Counted from the stretch's first letter, positions 35,552-44,101 are shown. The stretch: DNA of 50,482 nt from Xenophilus sp. L33 (GCF_009765735.1 NZ_LMUW01000024.1:1-50482); one strand, 5' to 3'. Numbers and translations: made by a program. Notes: generated by a model from the letters alone, not told the origin.

Positions 35552-37015
35552 TCAGCGGCGGCCAAGGGGTTGCAGGGTGCTGGTATCCGGTATGGCACTG
35601 GCGGCGAAGCCGGGGCGGTCGAGCGAGCGCAGATCGATGCGGCCGTGCGAGATGGCGAGGCGTGCGTTGCCGCCGCTCGTGCCGCCTGCGCCGCCCGCGG
35701 CGTCCTCGTAGAGGCCGGGTTGCGCCTGCAAGAAGGCCTGCGCCTCCGCCGCGCTGCCGCCCTGGCCGGCGAAGCCGTCGACGTAGTGGTGGCCGTTGCG
35801 CTCGACATGGCCGAGGCCGATCAGGTTGACCAGCGCCAGGTCCTGCTGTACCGCCAGGCCGGCCTGCGTGGTGAGGTCTTCGGCCGACATGAAGTACGGC
35901 GCGCCGCGGCCTTCGGCTTCCGGGCGCAGGTTGAGCTGGCGGCAGCGCGCCGCATTCAGCAGCGAGCGGTAGATGCCCTTGCAGTCCTTGCTCGACACAC
36001 CGGTGTAGCCCTGGGCCAGTGCCTCGGGAAAGGCCTCCAGCGTGCCGTCCGATTCGTCGATCAGCACCGGGCGCATCGCGGCCAGCGCGGTGACGTCGCT
36101 CTCGAGCGCGATCGCGCGCGGCAGCGGCTGCTCGATGTAGAGCGTGGCGGCGGCCAGCCGGCGCAGCGCCGGCGTCGCCTGCACCCGCTGCCAGAAGACG
36201 GCTGCGGCCATCGCGTCCTTGAACTGCTCGTTGCCGTCGAGCGTGACCACGTAGTCGGGCACCGCTTCGATGACTTGCGCGATTTGCGTCAGGCGGGCGA
36301 TGTCCGCCTCGGCGTCGCCGCAGACCTTCAGCTTGAAGTAGCGGCAGCCGGTCGCGGCGACGACCTCCTCGAGCGTCTCGGGCAGGCCGTCGTCCAGGCG
36401 CGGCTCCTTCAGGTCGGCGGCGGTGATCGCGTCGACCAGGCCGACCGTGTGGCGCAGGGCGATGTCGGTGGCCGGCTGCAGCGAGGTCAGGAAGCGGTCG
36501 ATGTCGAAGCCGGCGAGGTCCTGCGTCAGTCGTGCGTCGATGCCCGGCAGGTTCTGCCGCACCGCTTCGTAGAACGAGCAGTTGCGCGCATGGCAGAGCG
36601 CATCGAGCAATGCCCGGTCGATGAGGGCCGGGCCGAAGCAGGCGATCAGCGGATTGAGGCCATGCGCGGCGCCGGCCTCGATCCGGCTCGCGTAGTGCGC
36701 GGCGAAGTGCTCGAAGGCGCTGCGGCTCGCAGCCGTGCCGAGGTAGGCCTCGCGCGCCATCTGGAGCGAATCGCGCAGCTGGTCGAAGTTGTCGTCGTTG
36801 CTGAGCGCCAGGTTCTTGTCGAACCACTTGGGCGCCAGCAGCTCGGCCGCCCAGCCTTCGGCCTCGGCGCCGTCCTCGGTGCGGATGCGCACCTGCACGA
36901 AGGCCTGCGGGCAGGCGGTCAGCGTGACCACGCCGAAGCGGAAGGGCAGGCGCATGTGCACGCCGCGTTCGAAGAGCCGGATGTCGAGGATGCGAAAGGG
37001 CGCGGGCCGTGTCAT
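35552..37015 (-). CDS. Enolase-superfamily (mandelate racemase/muconate lactonizing type) enzyme
   Basis: A 487-residue protein, longer than the usual 360-420. It retains the superfamily residues: KxK at K228/K230 in YFKLKV, metal ligands D260 and E263 in TLDGNEQF, E295 in YIEQPLP, and D320/E321 in VLIDES, followed by K343/K346. These support abstraction of an alpha proton from a carboxylate, so a sugar-acid dehydratase or racemase is likely. Its start overlaps the previous stop (ATGA). The extra length lies mostly in the N-terminal capping region and an Ala/Gly-rich C-terminus. Confidence 0.87.
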   Translation of the reverse strand: MTRPAPFRILDIRLFERGVHMRLPFRFGVVTLTACPQAFVQVRIRTEDGAEAEGWAAELLAPKWFDKNLALSNDDNFDQLRDSLQMAREAYLGTAASRSAFEHFAAHYASRIEAGAAHGLNPLIACFGPALIDRALLDALCHARNCSFYEAVRQNLPGIDARLTQDLAGFDIDRFLTSLQPATDIALRHTVGLVDAITAADLKEPRLDDGLPETLEEVVAATGCRYFKLKVCGDAEADIARLTQIAQVIEAVPDYVVTLDGNEQFKDAMAAAVFWQRVQATPALRRLAAATLYIEQPLPRAIALESDVTALAAMRPVLIDESDGTLEAFPEALAQGYTGVSSKDCKGIYRSLLNAARCRQLNLRPEAEGRGAPYFMSAEDLTTQAGLAVQQDLALVNLIGLGHVERNGHHYVDGFAGQGGSAAEAQAFLQAQPGLYEDAAGGAGGTSGGNARLAISHGRIDLRSLDRPGFAASAIPDTSTLQPLGRR

Positions 37016-37842
37016 GGGAGTGCCTCCAGCAGGCCCTTGAGGTAGCCGGCGGCGAAGGCGGCCACGCCCGGGCCGTCCGGCACGTAGTCGAAGGGCTCGA
37101 CCGCGATCACGCCGTCGTAGCCGTTGCGCTGGAGCGCGGCGAGGATCGGTGCGAAGGCCATCGCGCCCTGGCCCGGTCCGCGCCGGTTCGGATCGTTGAC
37201 CTGCACGTGGCCGATCAGGCCGGTCGGCAGCCAGCGGTCGATCAGCGCCGGCAGCGGCTCGCTCTCGCCGAGGCCGGCGGCGCTGCAGTCGATCATGGTG
37301 CGCAGGTGCGGGTTGCCGATCGCGCGCACCACCTCGGCGGCCTGCGCCACCGTGTTGAGCAGTTGCGTCTCGTGCGAGGACAGCGGCTCGATGCAATAGA
37401 CCACGCCGTTGGTCGCCGCGGCGCGCGCCACCTGTGCGAGGCCTTCCTGCAGGCGGCCGAGGGCGGTCGCGTGGGTCTCGCCGTCGGCGATGCGGCGCTG
37501 CCCGGGCGAGCCGTGCACCAGCACCCGGCCGCCCAGTTCGGCGCACAGGCCGGTCAGGCGCTCCATGAACTGCAGCGTGCGCTGGCGCAGCGCGGCGTCC
37601 GCATCGGTGAGCGACAAGCCCGCGGGCTTGACCAAGAGCCAGTGCAGCCCGGTCACCACCAGCCCGAAGGACTCGACCACGCCGCGGATGCGGGCGGCCT
37701 CGCGCGCATCGATTTGCTCGGGCGTGTCGCTGAGCGTGAAGGGCGCGATCTCCAGGCCGTCGTAGCCGAGCGCGGCGGCGCGCTCGCACTGCGCCTCCAG
37801 CGGCAGTCCGGCCAGCACCTCGTTGCAGAGAGCGAGCTTCAT
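37012..37842 (-). CDS. Sugar phosphate isomerase/epimerase family protein (first of two)
   Basis: A 276-residue TIM-barrel of the hydroxypyruvate-isomerase/tagatose-epimerase fold. Metal-ligand positions are visible in VVYCIEPLSSHETQLL (Glu), RTMIDCSAA (Asp), GHVQVNDPNRRGPGQG (His) and VIAVEPFDYVP (Glu). It differs clearly from the second such protein in the operon, suggesting two different reactions. It overlaps tctA upstream and the enolase-superfamily gene downstream by ATGA at both ends. Confidence 0.88.
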   Translation of the reverse strand: MKLALCNEVLAGLPLEAQCERAAALGYDGLEIAPFTLSDTPEQIDAREAARIRGVVESFGLVVTGLHWLLVKPAGLSLTDADAALRQRTLQFMERLTGLCAELGGRVLVHGSPGQRRIADGETHATALGRLQEGLAQVARAAATNGVVYCIEPLSSHETQLLNTVAQAAEVVRAIGNPHLRTMIDCSAAGLGESEPLPALIDRWLPTGLIGHVQVNDPNRRGPGQGAMAFAPILAALQRNGYDGVIAVEPFDYVPDGPGVAAFAAGYLKGLLEALP

Positions 37843-39374
37843 GACGAGGAAGCCCGCAGCGACTTCAGGCCGCGGCCCAGCCCGCCCGTGATGCCGGTCA
37901 CCAGCGCCTTGAAGGCCGGCACGTAGAGCAGGATGGTGAAGATGGTCACGGTCGCGAAGCCGATGCAGATCGGCCGCGTGAAGAAGGGCAGCAGGCTGCC
38001 GTCCGACAGCACCAGGCCGCGGCGCAGGCTCTTGTCGAGCAGCGGGCCGAGCACCAGGCCGAGCACGAAGGGCGCCATCTGGTAGCCGCGCCGGCGCAGG
38101 AAGAAGGCGCCGATGCCGACCACCAGCATGCAGTAGACGTCGAAGAGGCGCGAGGCCGAGGCGAAGGCACCGACGGTGCACAGGAGGAAGATGATCGGCA
38201 TCAGCACCGTGCGCTTGATGCGCAGCACCAGCAGCAGCGGCTTCACCAGGAAGAGGCCGAAGATCAGGATCGAGATGGTGGCCAGCGAGGTCATCGCCAC
38301 CACGTCGTAGACGAACTGCGGGTGCGAGATCATCATCATCGGCCCGGGCTGGATGCCGTGGATGATCATCGCCGCCATCAGCACCGCCGACGGTGCCGAA
38401 CCCGGGATGCCGAGCGCCAGCGCCGGGATGATGTGGCCCGGGATCGACGACATGTCGCCGGTTTCGGCCGCCATCAGGCCGTCGATCGAGCCCTTGCCGA
38501 ACTGGTCGCGTTCCTTGCTGGTGGCCTTGGCGGCGGCATAGGACATCCAGGCGCCGGAGTCTTCGCCGACGCCGGGCATCAGGCCGGTCAGCACGCCGAT
38601 CACGCCCGAGCGCAGCACGGTCGGCCAGTACTGGATGACCTCCCGGAAGCGCGGCAGCACCGAATCCTTCAGCTCGACCATCTTCTTCTCGACCGGGTCG
38701 GCCAGGGTCGTCAGCACCTCGGCGAAGCCGAAGGCGCCGACCAGCGCCGGGATCAGCGAGATGCCGCCCGACAGCTGGTCCCAGCCGAAGGTGAAGCGGT
38801 CGTAGGCGTAGAGGCCTTCCTGCCCGATCTGCGCCACGAACAGGCCCAGCGCGCCCATCAGCCAGCCCTTGAGCGGGTCGTCGCCGACGATGCTGCCCGA
38901 CATGGCGACGCCGAAGAGCGCCAGCCAGAAGAATTCGAAGGCGCCGAAGGACAGGGCGACCTCGGCCAGGACCGGCGTGAAGGCCGCCAGGCACAGCACG
39001 CCGAAGAGCGTGCCCATGAAGGCGCCCGAGGTGGCGATGCCGATCGCCCGGCCGGCCTCGCCGCGCTGCGCCAGCGCGTAGCCGTCGGCGCAGGAAGCCG
39101 CATTGGCCGCGGTGCCCGGGATGTTCAAGAGGATCGCGGTGCGCGAGCCGCCGTAGAGCGTGCCCACGTAGGAGCAGATCAGGATGAGGATGGCGTCGTT
39201 GGCCGGCAGCTTGATCGTCAGCGTCGTCAGGAGCGCGATGCACAAGGTGGCCGACAGGCCCGGCAGGCAGCCGACGATGATGCCGATCAGTGCGCCGCCG
39301 AGGCCGAACACGATCGATTGAAGGTTGAGGAAACCCAGATAGGCGTGGCCGAGCTGCGCGAGACCCTGGAACAT
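37839..39374 (-). CDS. tctA: Tripartite tricarboxylate transporter large permease TctA
   Basis: A 511-residue inner-membrane protein with about 11-12 segments. Visible TctA signatures are GGALIGIIVGCLPGLSATLCIALLT split near residue 25, YVGTLYGGSRTAILLNIPGT and the second copy LALGIPGSAPSAVLMAAMIIHGIQPGP. It transports an organic acid captured by TctC using the cation gradient. Gap to tctB is 13 nt. Confidence 0.95.
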   Translation of the reverse strand: MFQGLAQLGHAYLGFLNLQSIVFGLGGALIGIIVGCLPGLSATLCIALLTTLTIKLPANDAILILICSYVGTLYGGSRTAILLNIPGTAANAASCADGYALAQRGEAGRAIGIATSGAFMGTLFGVLCLAAFTPVLAEVALSFGAFEFFWLALFGVAMSGSIVGDDPLKGWLMGALGLFVAQIGQEGLYAYDRFTFGWDQLSGGISLIPALVGAFGFAEVLTTLADPVEKKMVELKDSVLPRFREVIQYWPTVLRSGVIGVLTGLMPGVGEDSGAWMSYAAAKATSKERDQFGKGSIDGLMAAETGDMSSIPGHIIPALALGIPGSAPSAVLMAAMIIHGIQPGPMMMISHPQFVYDVVAMTSLATISILIFGLFLVKPLLLVLRIKRTVLMPIIFLLCTVGAFASASRLFDVYCMLVVGIGAFFLRRRGYQMAPFVLGLVLGPLLDKSLRRGLVLSDGSLLPFFTRPICIGFATVTIFTILLYVPAFKALVTGITGGLGRGLKSLRASSS

Positions 39375-39387
39375 CGACGACTCCGTT

Positions 39388-39912
39388 TCAGGGCAGGTGG
39401 ACCAGGAACAGTTCCTGGAACACCAAGGTGACCACGATGCCCGCGCCCAGGCCGATCGCCACCGCCTTGGCGACGCCGAGCGCGGTCAGCGACTCGCCGG
39501 CGGCCTGGCGCTGGACCCGCTGCAGGCTCAGGATCGCGACGCTCACGAAGATCGCCGCCGCCGCCCAGTAGGGCAGCCCGTGGCCGACCAGGCCGGCCGC
39601 GAAGGCCACGCAGAGTGCGATCACCAGCGCGATGCGCTTCTTCTCGGCCGCGCCGGTGTGCAGCTCGGCGTCGTGCGTGTGGGCCGCGCGCCGGCGCCAG
39701 CTGCGCAGCGCCAGCAGCACGCCGAGCAGCATCGTGACGATGCCGAGCAGGCCCGGCAGCAGGCCGGGCGCGGTGTAGGGGTTGATGTCCTGCGATTCGA
39801 GCCGGTCCATGCGCAGGGCACCGATCAGCACCGCGGCGCCGAAGACGATCCAGACCGCCGAGGCGATCAGGTCGGAACGCGCCGAGGTCGGCGCAGCGGT
39901 GGGAGCGCTCAT
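39388..39912 (-). CDS. tctB: Tripartite tricarboxylate transporter small permease TctB
   Basis: A 174-residue membrane protein with four predicted helices (about 14-34, 46-68, 92-128 and 145-168). It pairs with TctA. Its ATG overlaps the tctC stop (ATGA), so the two are translationally coupled. Confidence 0.9.
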   Translation of the reverse strand: MSAPTAAPTSARSDLIASAVWIVFGAAVLIGALRMDRLESQDINPYTAPGLLPGLLGIVTMLLGVLLALRSWRRRAAHTHDAELHTGAAEKKRIALVIALCVAFAAGLVGHGLPYWAAAAIFVSVAILSLQRVQRQAAGESLTALGVAKAVAIGLGAGIVVTLVFQELFLVHLP

Positions 39913-40928
39913 GGCTTGGGGATGCCGACGGTGTCGGGGGAAACCTTCGCCTTGCCGGCGTCGAACAGCATCCAGGTGTTGGCCTGGATCGCCGGCATCA
40001 CCGCCTTCTGCGCGGCTTCGCCCGACAGCGGCAGGAACAGCGCGCCGCGGCTGTCGGCGTACTTCTTGAGCGCTTCGCTCTTGGGGATGTTCTCTTCCCA
40101 GATCTTCTGCACCGTCTTCACCACCTCGTCGGGCACGCCCTTGGGGATGAAGATGCCGAAGTAGTTCGGCGGCGCGGTGAAGCCCGGCACCGTCTTCGAC
40201 AGCGGCTCGATCACGCCGAAGCCCTCGAGGTCGAGCGACTTGTCGCTGACCGTGGCCAGCGGACGCAGCCGCTTGCCGCGGATCATGTCGGCCTGCTCGA
40301 CCGCCAGCTGGGTGGTGACCTCGGCCTCGCCCGAGACGGTGGCGACCACCGCGGGGTTGCCGCCGTCGTAGGGCACTTCGCGGTACTTGACGCCGGTGGC
40401 CTTGGCGATCAGGTCCATCGCGTTGTGGCCGGCGGAGGTCACGCCGGCGGTGGCGACCGTGACCTTGCCGGGCTTCGCCTTCATGGCGTCGAGCAGGTCC
40501 TTGGTGGTCTTGTAGGGCGTGTCGGGGTTGACACCGATGACCTGGATGTTGGCGACGGTGAGGAACAGGTTCCAGTCGCTCATGCGGGTCTTGAGCGAGC
40601 CGAGCGTCTCGTAGCTGCCCAGGTCCTGCGCCGCGCCGGCGGTCCAGGTGTAGCCGTCCTTGGCCGCGTCCAGCGCGCTCTTGGTGCCGATGGCTCCCGA
40701 GGCGCCGGGCTGGTTGATGATGACCACGGTCTGGCCGAGCGCCTTCTCGATCTCCGCCGCGGTGACGCGCGTCACCTGGTCGGTCGAGCCGCCGGCCGCC
40801 CAGGGGACGATCAGGTTGATGGGCCGCGTCGGCTTCCATTGCGCCATCGCGCCGGTGGCGGCAGCGGACAGCAGCAGGGTGACGAAGGCGCGGCGGGCCA
40901 GGGTTCGTGCCGGATTCAGAGGGTCCAC
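39909..40928 (-). CDS. tctC: Tripartite transporter substrate-binding protein TctC (Bug family)
   Basis: A 339-residue periplasmic protein with signal peptide ARRAFVTLLLSAAATGAMAQ, cut after about residue 30. Bug signature RPINLIVPWAAGGSTDQVTRV and VVIINQPGASGAIGTKSALDA. It starts with GTG at 40928, supported by GGAG 5 nt upstream. It is the first gene of the eight-gene operon, and an operator-like site lies 21-40 bp before its start. Confidence 0.95.
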   Translation of the reverse strand: MDPLNPARTLARRAFVTLLLSAAATGAMAQWKPTRPINLIVPWAAGGSTDQVTRVTAAEIEKALGQTVVIINQPGASGAIGTKSALDAAKDGYTWTAGAAQDLGSYETLGSLKTRMSDWNLFLTVANIQVIGVNPDTPYKTTKDLLDAMKAKPGKVTVATAGVTSAGHNAMDLIAKATGVKYREVPYDGGNPAVVATVSGEAEVTTQLAVEQADMIRGKRLRPLATVSDKSLDLEGFGVIEPLSKTVPGFTAPPNYFGIFIPKGVPDEVVKTVQKIWEENIPKSEALKKYADSRGALFLPLSGEAAQKAVMPAIQANTWMLFDAGKAKVSPDTVGIPKP

Positions 40929-40948
40929 GGGATCTCCAAGTTCGTTTT

Positions 40949-40968
40949 AATTCACTAGCGGGTTAATT
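40949..40968. promoter_or_regulatory. Operator-like site O1 at the tctC promoter
   Basis: AATTCAC-TAGCGG-GTTAATT: seven-base half-sites, near-palindromic (one mismatch), six-base spacer. It matches site O2 at 41638-41657 on the opposite strand. Proposed as a binding site for the adjacent TetR protein. Confidence 0.6.
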
Positions 40969-40987
40969 GTAGAAATCGGGGCAGCCC

Positions 40988-41629
40988 TCAGTCCCTCAGT
41001 ACATACCCTAGGATCACGTCGCACATGTGCGAGACCCGCTCGTTGTGCGCCTTGCGGGTCATGAGGTCGCGGCCGAAGATCGCCGACAGCGTGTGATTGT
41101 TCGAGAGATAGAAGTAGGCGAGGCCCGCGATCGAGATGTAGAGCTGCACCGGGTCGATGCCGCCGCGCAGGATGCCGTCCTTGCGGCCGCGCTCGAGGAT
41201 GTCGCCGAGCGTCTGGATCAGCGGCGAGTTCATCTCGCGCACCCGCTTGGAGCGCTCCAGGTGCCGCGCCTGGTGCAGATTGGCGCTGTTCAGCAGGGTG
41301 AGGAACTCCGGGTGCTCGAGGTAGTAGTTCCAGGTGAACTCGGTGAGCTTGCGGATCGCCTCGGGCGGCGGCATGTCGAGCAGGTGCAGCTCCTTCTCGG
41401 CGGCGCGGATGTCGGCGTAGACGTTCTCCAGCACGGCCAGGAACAGCTCGTCCTTGCTGCCGAAGTAGTAGTAGATCAGTCGCTTGTTCAGGCCGGCGCG
41501 CTCGGCGATGCGGTCGACCCGGGCGCCGGCCAGGCCGTGCTCGGCGAACTCGTCGCGCGCGGCCACCAGGATGCCGAGCTGCGAGCGGTCGGCGTCCCGT
41601 TGGCGCGGTTCGGGGGTCGAGGTTTTCAT
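40988..41629 (-). CDS. TetR-family transcriptional regulator
   Basis: A 213-residue regulator. HTH at about residues 36-57 (ARVDRIAERAGLNKRLIYYYFGSKDELF) and a C-terminal ligand-binding domain containing a TetR_C-like ISIAGLAYFYLSNNHTLSAIFG segment. ATG 41629 is preferred to the in-frame ATG 41647, since the latter falls inside the candidate operator 41638-41657. It lies just upstream of the tctC operon on the same strand and divergent from the ThDP enzyme gene; matching sites at both promoters suggest that it controls itself, the operon and the ThDP gene. Confidence 0.92.
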   Translation of the reverse strand: MKTSTPEPRQRDADRSQLGILVAARDEFAEHGLAGARVDRIAERAGLNKRLIYYYFGSKDELFLAVLENVYADIRAAEKELHLLDMPPPEAIRKLTEFTWNYYLEHPEFLTLLNSANLHQARHLERSKRVREMNSPLIQTLGDILERGRKDGILRGGIDPVQLYISIAGLAYFYLSNNHTLSAIFGRDLMTRKAHNERVSHMCDVILGYVLRD

Positions 41630-41637
41630 GAGGCTGT

Positions 41638-41657
41638 TTTTAACCATTTGGTGAATT
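41638..41657. promoter_or_regulatory. Operator-like site O2 between tetR and the ThDP gene
   Basis: TTTTAAC-CATTTG-GTGAATT, the same seven-six-seven layout as O1. On matching strands both share TTAACC-N5-GTGAATT. It lies 8 bp before the chosen tetR start and about 70 bp before the ThDP gene. Confidence 0.6.
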
Positions 41658-41725
41658 GGAACGCATCCGGTCTTTCCCTGGGGTGCGGATAATCGGGACC
41701 GGTCCATCCATCGGCAGAGCGAAAA

Positions 41726-43462
41726 ATGCAATCACAGACAGGCGGGCAGGCAGACGGGCAATCGGGCGGGCACCTGATCGTCAGCTGCCTCGTCGCGCAA
41801 GGCATCGACACCGTCTTCGGCGTCCCCGGCGAAAGCTTCCTCGCGGTGCTCGACGGCTTCCATGCCCACCGCGACCGCATCCGCTTCATCGTCAACCGCC
41901 AGGAAGGCGGCGCCGCCTTCATGGCGGAGGCCGCCGGCAAGCTGGGCAACCGCCCGGGCGTGTGCTTCGTCACGCGCGGCCCGGGCGCCACCAACGCCTC
42001 CATCGGCGTGCACAACGCGTTCCAGGATTCGACGCCGATGGTGCTGTTCGTCGGCGACGTCGGCAGCGACTTCCGCGACCGAGAGGCCTTCCAGGAGGTG
42101 GACTTCGGCAGCTTCTTCGGTCCCAGCACCAAGGGCTTCGCCAAGCGGGTCGAGCGCATCGACGACGTCGACCGCATCCCCGAATACGTGGCCCGCGCCT
42201 TCGCCACCGCGATGAACGGCCGGCCCGGCCCGGTGGTGCTGGTGCTGCCGGAGGACATGCTGCGCGCCATCACCACGGCGCAGCCGCTGGCGCGGGTCGA
42301 GGCGGTGTCGGCCTGGAGCGATCCGGGGTCGCTGCGCACGCTGCGCGAGATGCTGCTGGCGTCCGAGCGCCCGCTGGTGATCGCCGGCGGCGGCGGCTGG
42401 ACGCCGCAGTCGGCGCAGGCGCTGCAGCGCTTCGCCGAGAACTGGCGGCTGCCGGTGGCCAATGCCTTCCGCTTCCAGGACACCTTCGACAACCACCATC
42501 CGCTCTATGCCGGCGACGTCGGCATCGGCATCAACCCGAAGCTGGCCGAGCGGGTGCGCCGGAGCGACCTGGTGATCGCGATCGGCCCGCGCCTGGGCGA
42601 GATGACCACCAGCGGCTACACGCTGCTGGAAGCGCCGCGTTCGAAGCAGAAGCTGGTCCACATCCACGCCAGCCCCGAGGAGCTGAATCGCGTCTACCAG
42701 GCCGACCTGGCGATCAACGCCGGCATGGCCTCGGCCGCGCGCAGCCTGGAGGTGCTGAGCGCGCCGCCGGAACTGCCCTGGGAATCCTGGAGCGCCGCCG
42801 CCAACGCCGACTACCTCGCCAACCTGGTGCCGCAGCCGCTGGCCGGCCTGCCGGCCGATGCGCCGCGCGGCGCGGTCGACATGGTCGAGGTGGTCGCGCT
42901 GCTGCAGAAACACCTGCCGCCCGATGCCGCGATCACCAACGGCGCCGGCAACTTCGCCAGCTGGGTGCATCGCTACTTCCGCTACCACGGCCTCGCCAAG
43001 GGCTTCAAGACGCAGCTGGCGCCGACCAGCGGTGCCATGGGCTACGGCGTGCCCGCCGGCATCGCGGCGAACCTGGCGACCGGCCGCGTGGCCTTCACGA
43101 TCGCCGGCGACGGCGACTTCCTGATGAACGGCCAGGAGCTGGCGACCGCCGCGCAGCATGGCGGCAAGAGCATCGTCGTGCTGCTCAACAACGGCATGTT
43201 CGGCACCATCCGCATGCACCAGGAGCGCGACTACCCCAGGCGCATCAGCGGCACCGCGCTGCAGAACCCCGACTTCTGCGCGCTCGCCCGGGCCTACGGC
43301 TACGCCGCCGAGAGGGTGAGCGAGACCGCGCAGTTCGAGGCCGCGCTGCTGCGTGCGCTGGCCGCCGACACCGGCACCCTGATCGAGATCCCGCTCGACC
43401 CCGAAGTGATCACCACCCGCGGCACGCTGAGCGCGATCACGCGGGCGGCCGAGGCGCGCTGA
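41726..43462 (+). CDS. Thiamine-diphosphate-dependent enzyme, acetolactate-synthase-like
   Basis: A 578-residue ThDP enzyme with the three domains in the usual order. The catalytic Glu60 is in NRQEGGAAFMAEAAGK; the Mg/ThDP motif is GDGDFLMNGQELATAAQHGG leading to VVLLNNGMFG. It forms or breaks a C-C bond next to a carbonyl (carboligation or 2-oxoacid decarboxylation). It is not obviously IlvB: no small subunit gene is adjacent and the regulatory context is the TetR/tct locus. It may process a 2-oxoacid or an activated aldehyde made by the neighbouring operon. Confidence 0.88.
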   Translation: MQSQTGGQADGQSGGHLIVSCLVAQGIDTVFGVPGESFLAVLDGFHAHRDRIRFIVNRQEGGAAFMAEAAGKLGNRPGVCFVTRGPGATNASIGVHNAFQDSTPMVLFVGDVGSDFRDREAFQEVDFGSFFGPSTKGFAKRVERIDDVDRIPEYVARAFATAMNGRPGPVVLVLPEDMLRAITTAQPLARVEAVSAWSDPGSLRTLREMLLASERPLVIAGGGGWTPQSAQALQRFAENWRLPVANAFRFQDTFDNHHPLYAGDVGIGINPKLAERVRRSDLVIAIGPRLGEMTTSGYTLLEAPRSKQKLVHIHASPEELNRVYQADLAINAGMASAARSLEVLSAPPELPWESWSAAANADYLANLVPQPLAGLPADAPRGAVDMVEVVALLQKHLPPDAAITNGAGNFASWVHRYFRYHGLAKGFKTQLAPTSGAMGYGVPAGIAANLATGRVAFTIAGDGDFLMNGQELATAAQHGGKSIVVLLNNGMFGTIRMHQERDYPRRISGTALQNPDFCALARAYGYAAERVSETAQFEAALLRALAADTGTLIEIPLDPEVITTRGTLSAITRAAEAR

Positions 43463-43500
43463 AGCCGCGCTGAAGCCACACCGGTCGCCGGCGAGCGGGC

Positions 43501-43526
43501 AAAAAAAAGCCGGCGGCTGCCGGCTT
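43501..43526 (-). terminator. Terminator for the H1-like gene (bidirectional potential)
   Basis: AAGCCGGC (43507-43514), loop, GCCGGCTT (43519-43526). On the minus strand the stem is followed by a run of eight T (43501-43508), 30 nt after the H1-like stop. On the plus strand it follows the ThDP gene but the T-run is poor. Confidence 0.85.
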
Positions 43527-43557
43527 CTTCGAGGTGGGCGCACGAAGCGCCCGGGGT

Positions 43558-43980
43558 TCACTTGACGTGCTTGCCGATCAGCGAGGCCAGCTCGAACATC
43601 GACACTTGCGGCTTGCCGAAGATTTCCTTCAGCTTGGCGTCGGCGTTGATGTTGCGCTTGTTGGCCTTGTCCTGCAGGTTGTTCTTCTTGATGTAGTCCC
43701 ACAGCTTGCTCACGACGGCGGTGCGCGGCAGCGGCGTCGAGCCGACCACGGCGGCCAGGGCCGGGCTCGGGGTCAGGGCCTTCATGAACGCTGCGTTCGG
43801 CGTGCGCTTCTTGGCAGGTGCCTTCTTGGCCGGAGCGGCCTTCTTCGCAGGAGCCGCCGCCTTCTTGGCAGGCGCCGCGGCCTTCTTCGCCGGAGCCTTC
43901 TTCGCCGGAGCTGCCGCCTTCTTGGCCGGAGCCTTCTTCGCCGCGACCTTCTTGGCCGGAGCCTTCTTTGCAGTTGCCAT
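43558..43980 (-). CDS. Histone H1-like protein with C-terminal SWIB/MDM2 domain
   Basis: A 140-residue protein. Residues 1-60 are Lys/Ala/Pro repeats (KKAPAKKAAAPAKK-type), like bacterial H1 proteins that bind DNA. Residues 62-140 form a SWIB/MDM2 domain (FMKALTPSPALAAVVGSTPLP, VVSKLWDYIKKNNLQD, INADAKLKEIFG, MFELASLIGKHVK). The combination occurs in Burkholderiales; the SWIB fold is otherwise best known from eukaryotic chromatin remodelers and chlamydiae. ATG 43980 has AAAGGAAATT upstream. A long leader with an inverted repeat and a strong terminator suggest a single, highly expressed mRNA. Confidence 0.93.
   Translation of the reverse strand: MATAKKAPAKKVAAKKAPAKKAAAPAKKAPAKKAAAPAKKAAAPAKKAAPAKKAPAKKRTPNAAFMKALTPSPALAAVVGSTPLPRTAVVSKLWDYIKKNNLQDKANKRNINADAKLKEIFGKPQVSMFELASLIGKHVK
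43800..43975 (-). repeat. Repetitive coding sequence for the Lys/Ala/Pro tail
   Basis: Imperfect tandem units reading GCCAAGAAGGC(T/G)CC on the minus strand, encoding KKAP/KKAAAP. Such DNA can slip, so tail length may vary among strains. Confidence 0.8.
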
Positions 43981-44014
43981 GATTGAATTTCCTTTTTTGG
44001 TTGGACACTTTTCA

Positions 44015-44101
44015 CCAATGAAAAACAGTGTCTCCATCGGCATTGCGGATGCTAAAGGAGAAGAAACGCGTTTCCAAGGAGAAAAGCGACTTTTTCATTG
44101 G
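44015..44101 (-). promoter_or_regulatory. Inverted repeat in the H1-like gene leader
   Basis: CCAATGAAAAA (44015-44025) and TTTTTCATTGG (44091-44101) are exact reverse complements separated by 65 nt, within the 197-nt gap between the H1-like and EamA genes. The intervening sequence holds smaller repeats. It could fold the mRNA leader or encode a small RNA. Confidence 0.5.

Noticed and set aside
41726..43462. Naming the ThDP gene ilvB
   Set aside because: No regulatory subunit gene is adjacent and the regulatory setting is the TetR/tct locus, so only the superfamily can be supported.
43501..43526. Strong terminator for the ThDP gene
   Set aside because: On the plus strand the stem is followed by CTTCG rather than a T-run. 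It mainly serves the minus-strand H1-like gene.
43800..43975. Tandem repeats in the H1-like gene as a mobile or CRISPR repeat
   Set aside because: The repeats are in-frame codons for a Lys/Ala/Pro tail, with no spacers and no flanking cas or transposase genes.
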